A stretch of 40,359 bases of DNA from Paracoccaceae bacterium (GTDB lineage: Bacteria; Pseudomonadota; Alphaproteobacteria; Rhodobacterales; Rhodobacteraceae). Under the pieces are notes generated by a model. The model did no database searches. It was not told the origin of the DNA and was given only the letters and a program-made list of their open reading frames with translations. The translations under genes were made by a program, and so were the position numbers. The first letter of the stretch is position 1. Every line of letters starts with the position of its first letter. This document shows, piece by piece, positions 34,950-40,359 of the stretch. The stretch covers positions 1-40,359 of the forward strand of contig CABXKH010000014.1 of the NCBI GenBank assembly GCA_902512685.1, in the 5' to 3' direction.

Positions 34950-35862
34950 TACGCTTTTGTGCTGCGCCCTGGCCTTTTGGTGCATGGCAGCGCAGGCACA
35001 GGTCACTTTGACCGTGCCAAGCGGTGCAAAACAGCAAATTGCCGAACAAAGCAAAGTCGCGAAATATGAAATGCCAATTGGCCCTTGGGCCGATGGGGCG
35101 GTTCCCACAAAACAGATCACCGGCCCTCTGTGGCAACGGGCATGGCAGTTGCAAAGCCCTTCGATCACTGTGGATCAATTGGCCGAGCCTATTGTAAGCC
35201 AAATGACCGAGGCCGGATATGACGTTGTTTTTGATTGTCACGATGTGCAGTGCGGCGGGTTTGATTTTCGCTATTCTATCAAAGTATTTCTTGCCCCTCA
35301 GATGTTTGTCAATTTGCGTAATTTTCGGTTTATTGCCTTTGAAAAGGCCAATAGCGTTAAAACCCTGCTGGCAAGCAAAGTCGGCAGCGTAATAAGTTTT
35401 CAACTGATCGAAGTGAACCACGAGGCTTCGGCGAGCGCCGCGATATCTCAAAAGCTGCCCAACTTATCCCACCAAAGTTTTTACACCGACATGCAAAGCG
35501 AATTGCTGCAAAACGGCTATGCCGTGCTGTCTGATTTGGATTATGAGCCCGGATCATCAAAGCTTGGATCGGGGCCATTTCGGTCCTTAAAGGAATTGGC
35601 CGATTTTATGAAAAATCGACCAGCAGCAGAGATTATTTTGGTTGGACATACAGATAATACAGGTGCCAGTGACGCCAATATTGCCCTGTCTAAACGCCGC
35701 GCGGCCTCTGTGGTCGAGCGCCTTGTTGCCAAATACGGCATTGCCGCCAAGCGGATCACTGCGCAAGGCGTTGGCTTTCTTGCGCCGTTGACAGCAAACA
35801 CCGATAAAAGCGGCCGCGAACAAAATCGCCGTGTCGAAGCGGTGATACGGCGCTTGCAGTAA
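34921..35862 (+). CDS. OmpA family protein with DUF4892-like N-terminal domain
   Basis: This is an exported 313-residue protein. It has a signal peptide (about 1-26, cleavage after AAQA), then a domain of about 150 residues resembling DUF4892 with two cysteines in VVFDCHDVQCGGFDF. A C-terminal OmpA domain carries the peptidoglycan-binding core GHTDNTGASDANIALSKRRA and DKSGREQNRRVEAVI. It should anchor to peptidoglycan in the periplasm. No membrane beta-barrel or lipobox is seen. The start lies inside the AhpD-like gene (29-base overlap). No other in-frame start keeps the signal peptide, so the overlap is probably real. It converges on a LysR gene with one base between. Confidence 0.85.
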   Translation: MTIITRSIVNTLLCCALAFWCMAAQAQVTLTVPSGAKQQIAEQSKVAKYEMPIGPWADGAVPTKQITGPLWQRAWQLQSPSITVDQLAEPIVSQMTEAGYDVVFDCHDVQCGGFDFRYSIKVFLAPQMFVNLRNFRFIAFEKANSVKTLLASKVGSVISFQLIEVNHEASASAAISQKLPNLSHQSFYTDMQSELLQNGYAVLSDLDYEPGSSKLGSGPFRSLKELADFMKNRPAAEIILVGHTDNTGASDANIALSKRRAASVVERLVAKYGIAAKRITAQGVGFLAPLTANTDKSGREQNRRVEAVIRRLQ

Positions 35863-35863
35863 T

Positions 35864-36769
35864 TTACAAAAGATCAAAGCTTTTGGCGTCTAACTTTTCT
35901 GCCAAAAACTCGACCAAGGCGCGCAGTTTTGGCTGAAGATACCGCTCTGGTGCATAGGTGATATAAATGCCTTGCCGGTTTTTGGGCAAATTGGGCATCA
36001 CATCCACAATCCGGCCATCTTTGAGCGCACCGGCATAGAGAAAACTTGGCAAATAGGCGATGCCCAAACCCGAAACTGCAGCGTTTAGCAAAGACTGGCT
36101 ATCATTTACGTTCAAAGCACCGGCTGTTCTGATATGCCGTGTTTCCCCACTGATTGCTGGAATGTGCCACACAGATGTTGCCGCGCTTGAGGCATGATGC
36201 AGCAGCCTGTGATCCGTCAGATCATCAATACGCTCGGGCCGGCCATACTCGGCCAAATATTGCGGGCTGGCAACCATGCGCAGCGTGGTTTCGCCAAGCT
36301 TGCGCGAAGAGACTAAGGTATCTTGCACAGCGCCAATGCGGATTGATGCATCATACGCGTCATTGCTTATATCAATAGGGTCACCGTTAACCTCAAGCGT
36401 CAGTGAAATATCGCGGTAGCTTAGCAAAAAGCAGTTTAGGATTGGAGCAAGTGGGCTAGACCCGAAATCCGCGTCAACATTGATCCACAAATCACCAGCA
36501 GGCATCGCGCGCAAGGCTGAGGCCATCGCATCTGCATCCCCAGCGTCGCTTAAAACCCGCCGTGCGCGATCATAATAGATCAAGCCTATTTCAGTTGGAT
36601 TGACACGCCGGGTGGTGCGGTTCAAAAGACGCGTGCCAAGTCGGGATTCCAAACGGGCCACATGCTTTGAAACGGCAGATTTTGATACCCCCATTTTTCT
36701 TGCCGCATCGGTAAACCCGCCCTGGTCCACCACTGTTGCAAAAGCCTCCATCTCGGTCAAACGATCCAT
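35864..36769 (-). CDS. LysR family transcriptional regulator
   Basis: This is an intact 301-residue LysR-type regulator. The N-terminal winged helix is MDRLTEMEAFATVVDQGGFTD with SKSAVSKHVARLESRLG and LLNRTTRRV, matching the DNA-binding and dimer-linker region. The effector domain has GDPIDISNDAYDASIRIG, then LLNAAVSGLGIAYLPSFL, which marks the subgroup near AaeR/DmlR. It lies 112 bases downstream of the fadH-type gene on the same strand, so the two could be functionally linked; the inducer is unknown. Confidence 0.93.
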   Translation of the reverse strand: MDRLTEMEAFATVVDQGGFTDAARKMGVSKSAVSKHVARLESRLGTRLLNRTTRRVNPTEIGLIYYDRARRVLSDAGDADAMASALRAMPAGDLWINVDADFGSSPLAPILNCFLLSYRDISLTLEVNGDPIDISNDAYDASIRIGAVQDTLVSSRKLGETTLRMVASPQYLAEYGRPERIDDLTDHRLLHHASSAATSVWHIPAISGETRHIRTAGALNVNDSQSLLNAAVSGLGIAYLPSFLYAGALKDGRIVDVMPNLPKNRQGIYITYAPERYLQPKLRALVEFLAEKLDAKSFDLL

Positions 36770-36881
36770 AACTTATCCTATCCATCAACAAAATTTCTGT
36801 CATTTTATCGGATGGAATTCTGTCAGGACTGCGGCAGGCCGTGGACATTAACGGGGTTTTTACCAGACTGTTTCTGGGCGC

Positions 36882-38933
<2,052 letters not shown>

Positions 38934-38999
38934 TTAGCTGCCAAATCATCACCCAACAGAACAGTTTTGTCACCCCCTACGCAGCGTCAACCTCATCCT

Positions 39000-39374
39000 T
39001 TAGGTTTGCGAACAATGTCGCCGAAAAGCCCGTTTGAGCAGGTCCAACTCAGCCTTCAAAAGATCGATTTCTGCGCGCAAGTCCTGACCCACCAAATCAC
39101 CGCCGACAAGCGTGAACCGCGCTAAAATCTCAGCGCCTTTATGTTCGGTAATCACAAAACTATGCACCCCTGAACCCACAGCTAACGGCGGGATGGGGAT
39201 ATGCAAATGCAAATCATCCGTATCTTGCGACCGGACCACCTGAACCGCATCAACCGGTTCCCCGTGCAAGCTCACATCAAGCACAGGCAAGTGATCCGAG
39301 CCGGGATCAACCCCGCTGATGAGGCCCAGCCAGAGACCATTGTGAAACTCGAGCTCTTGCACCTTTAGTGTCAT
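39000..39374 (-). CDS. Hypothetical protein with C-terminal coiled coil
   Basis: This is a 124-residue protein that I do not recognise. The N-terminal about 85 residues look like beta-strands (hydrophobic alternation in FHNGLWLGLISGV and LHLHIPIPPLAVG). The last 35 residues form a heptad-patterned helix with leucines in LRAEIDLLKAELDLLKRAF, so it probably dimerises. No signal peptide or catalytic motif is seen. It lies 11 bases after the DUF6478-like gene on the same strand, so the two form an operon. Family conservation would decide whether it is real; strand pairing and codon pattern suggest that it is. Confidence 0.72.
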   Translation of the reverse strand: MTLKVQELEFHNGLWLGLISGVDPGSDHLPVLDVSLHGEPVDAVQVVRSQDTDDLHLHIPIPPLAVGSGVHSFVITEHKGAEILARFTLVGGDLVGQDLRAEIDLLKAELDLLKRAFRRHCSQT

Positions 39375-39385
39375 ATTATACGTCC

Positions 39386-40168
39386 TTAAAACCCAGACCG
39401 GGGGCGTCTATAAAAGGTTAAATCGCAGATTTTTATCAGATTCATTTGGGGCGCTTCAAAAATAAAATCAAGCCAAATTTCTTCAATGCTACTTTCATTC
39501 AACATCAGATACCCCAGATCAAAACCCACCGACGAAACTTTGGCATCATGAGTAAACTCGCGGATGATTTGTTCCACATTCGGTCCGTGTTTGATATTCA
39601 GACGGGCAAGAGTTTTGAGAGGTCTTTCGCTTTCGATAAAGGCCTCGAGCTCAACAATATGTCCGATTTTAAATCCTACGGTAGCCTCTTGGGGAAGATC
39701 AATGGCCAACGACAGATAGGACCCACCAAAGTGAAACACCTCCAACATAAAGCCAAAAGGGGCAAGATCGATACGGCGCAAATTGCGAAATTGCTTGATG
39801 GTCAAATCTGCCATCTTACAATCATGAAAAAGTCGGATTTTTTGACCTAACGGGGTCTTGGAGGGCGCCGCAGCAACGCCTATGCATGCGATGGCGCCAG
39901 ACCATAACTCAGGCCGCCAGGCCCAATCCGCATCGGCTGGCTTTTGAAATCCAGATCGCTTTAACTTGCTGCGCGAAATGCGGTTGTCCGCCCGGCGAAT
40001 GATGCCATCCAACGCGCAGCGCAGGTCAAGCGCTGCGCTGCGCAATTGGACCAATTCCAATACGGCCATATCGGGCATTTTTCGACGAGCCCGCCGCCAT
40101 ATTTTTGATGCTTGGGCTATGATTGCCCGCTCAAACAAATTCTGCACAAAAATGACTTTCTTAAACAA
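39386..40168 (-). CDS. DUF6478-like family protein
   Basis: This is an uncharacterised protein of up to 260 residues that I associate with DUF6478, a family seen in Rhodobacteraceae. Conserved-looking blocks are ADWAWRPELWSG, LFHDCKMADLTIKQFRNLR, LAPFGFMLEVFHF, GSYLSLAIDLP, LARLNIKHGPNVEQIIREF and the basic end DLTFYRRPRSGF. No signal peptide or membrane helix is visible. The frame opens at TTG 40168 without a ribosome binding site. GTG 40147 is an alternative that better fits a short basic N-terminus (VQNLFERAI). It precedes the coiled-coil gene by 11 bases. Function is unknown; the family name is from memory of similar sequences. Confidence 0.75.
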   Translation of the reverse strand: MFKKVIFVQNLFERAIIAQASKIWRRARRKMPDMAVLELVQLRSAALDLRCALDGIIRRADNRISRSKLKRSGFQKPADADWAWRPELWSGAIACIGVAAAPSKTPLGQKIRLFHDCKMADLTIKQFRNLRRIDLAPFGFMLEVFHFGGSYLSLAIDLPQEATVGFKIGHIVELEAFIESERPLKTLARLNIKHGPNVEQIIREFTHDAKVSSVGFDLGYLMLNESSIEEIWLDFIFEAPQMNLIKICDLTFYRRPRSGF

Positions 40169-40359
40169 TACAGAAAAGTATAGGCGAGCCGGCCTGCAGC
40201 TTCAAATTAGTTTTTACCGCTCACCATGTAGCCTATCAGGACGTGGGCCGGGCCTTGGGGCGCAGCACAGAAAATACTTTTGGTCTGACCTGTGGCCGCT
40301 GGCCTGTATTTAAAGCCTGTTGGGATTGCGCAGTTTGCGGCGCAGATACCGCCGTGAGG
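40169..40359. other. Region at the right edge; possible end of another minus-strand gene
   Basis: No complete gene is visible. On the minus strand one frame is open from the window edge to a TAA at 40310-40312 and would encode a basic tail (RRYLRRKLRNPNRL). That resembles a protein C-terminus but is only about 16 residues. The other frames are also open, so the assignment is not supported further. The promoter of the DUF6478-like gene should lie here. Confidence 0.2.

Overview
The window looks like a chromosomal segment of an alphaproteobacterium of the family Rhodobacteraceae (marine Roseobacter group). This rests on gene order and protein character: pyrB-pyrC-plsY, udg-moaB, glnK-amtB, a DUF6478-type gene, a FemAB-like gene, moderate base composition and dense packing with many 4-base ATGA/GTGA overlaps. 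A Planktomarina/RCA-type genome would fit, but that is a guess from composition and gene content only. I see no tRNA or rRNA gene, insertion sequence, prophage, integrase or CRISPR array. Most of the window is housekeeping DNA.

Layout. 1-2.5 kb: tsaC/sua5, a convergent yqgE, and a periplasmic DsbD-N-type protein. 2.5-7.4 kb: a two-gene RND efflux operon (adaptor, then pump) on the minus strand, with a possible promoter/operator dyad at 7459-7482. 7.5-8.8 kb: udg4-moaB (minus), divergent from pyrB-pyrC'-plsY (9.0-11.9 kb). 11.9-14 kb: Nudix hydrolase, alpha/beta hydrolase and a chromene-carboxylate-isomerase-like protein. 14-15.15 kb: prs with a perfect terminator. 15.2-16.9 kb: glnK-amtB. 17.1-19.3 kb: a class A PBP. 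19.3-20.65 kb: mlaA-mlaC-type genes. 20.8-23.9 kb: a type I secretion ABC/HlyD pair. 23.9-26.7 kb: ridA-type, GDPD, FemAB-like and pterin-carbinolamine-dehydratase genes. 26.7-29 kb: peroxiredoxin, a ferredoxin-reductase-like flavoprotein and rsmD. 29-31.2 kb: an XRE regulator and a frameshifted LysR regulator around an AT-rich 0.45-kb spacer. 31.3-34.9 kb: map, sfsA, cinA-N, GNAT and an AhpD-like gene. 34.9-38.9 kb: an OmpA-family protein, a LysR regulator and a fadH-type reductase. 39-40.2 kb: two uncharacterised genes, the second DUF6478-like.

Three genes are each interrupted by one reading-frame change at a single-base run: pyrB (10 C), the secretion ABC ATPase (6 T) and a LysR regulator (4 G). 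Each continues cleanly in a second frame with all family motifs present. pyrB is normally indispensable for pyrimidine synthesis, so homopolymer sequencing or assembly error is the simplest common explanation. Recent decay or slippage cannot be excluded from one sequence.

The most interesting biology I can support is: the pyrB-linked dihydroorotase homologue lacks its metal-binding residues and is probably a structural pseudo-DHOase; the family-4 uracil-DNA glycosylase lacks three of four iron-sulfur cysteines; the XRE/LysR spacer holds a 33-bp dyad and a cluster of ACC...GGT palindromes; and the RND operon -10 box sits inside an inverted repeat. I do not see convincing evidence for a wholly new multi-gene system.
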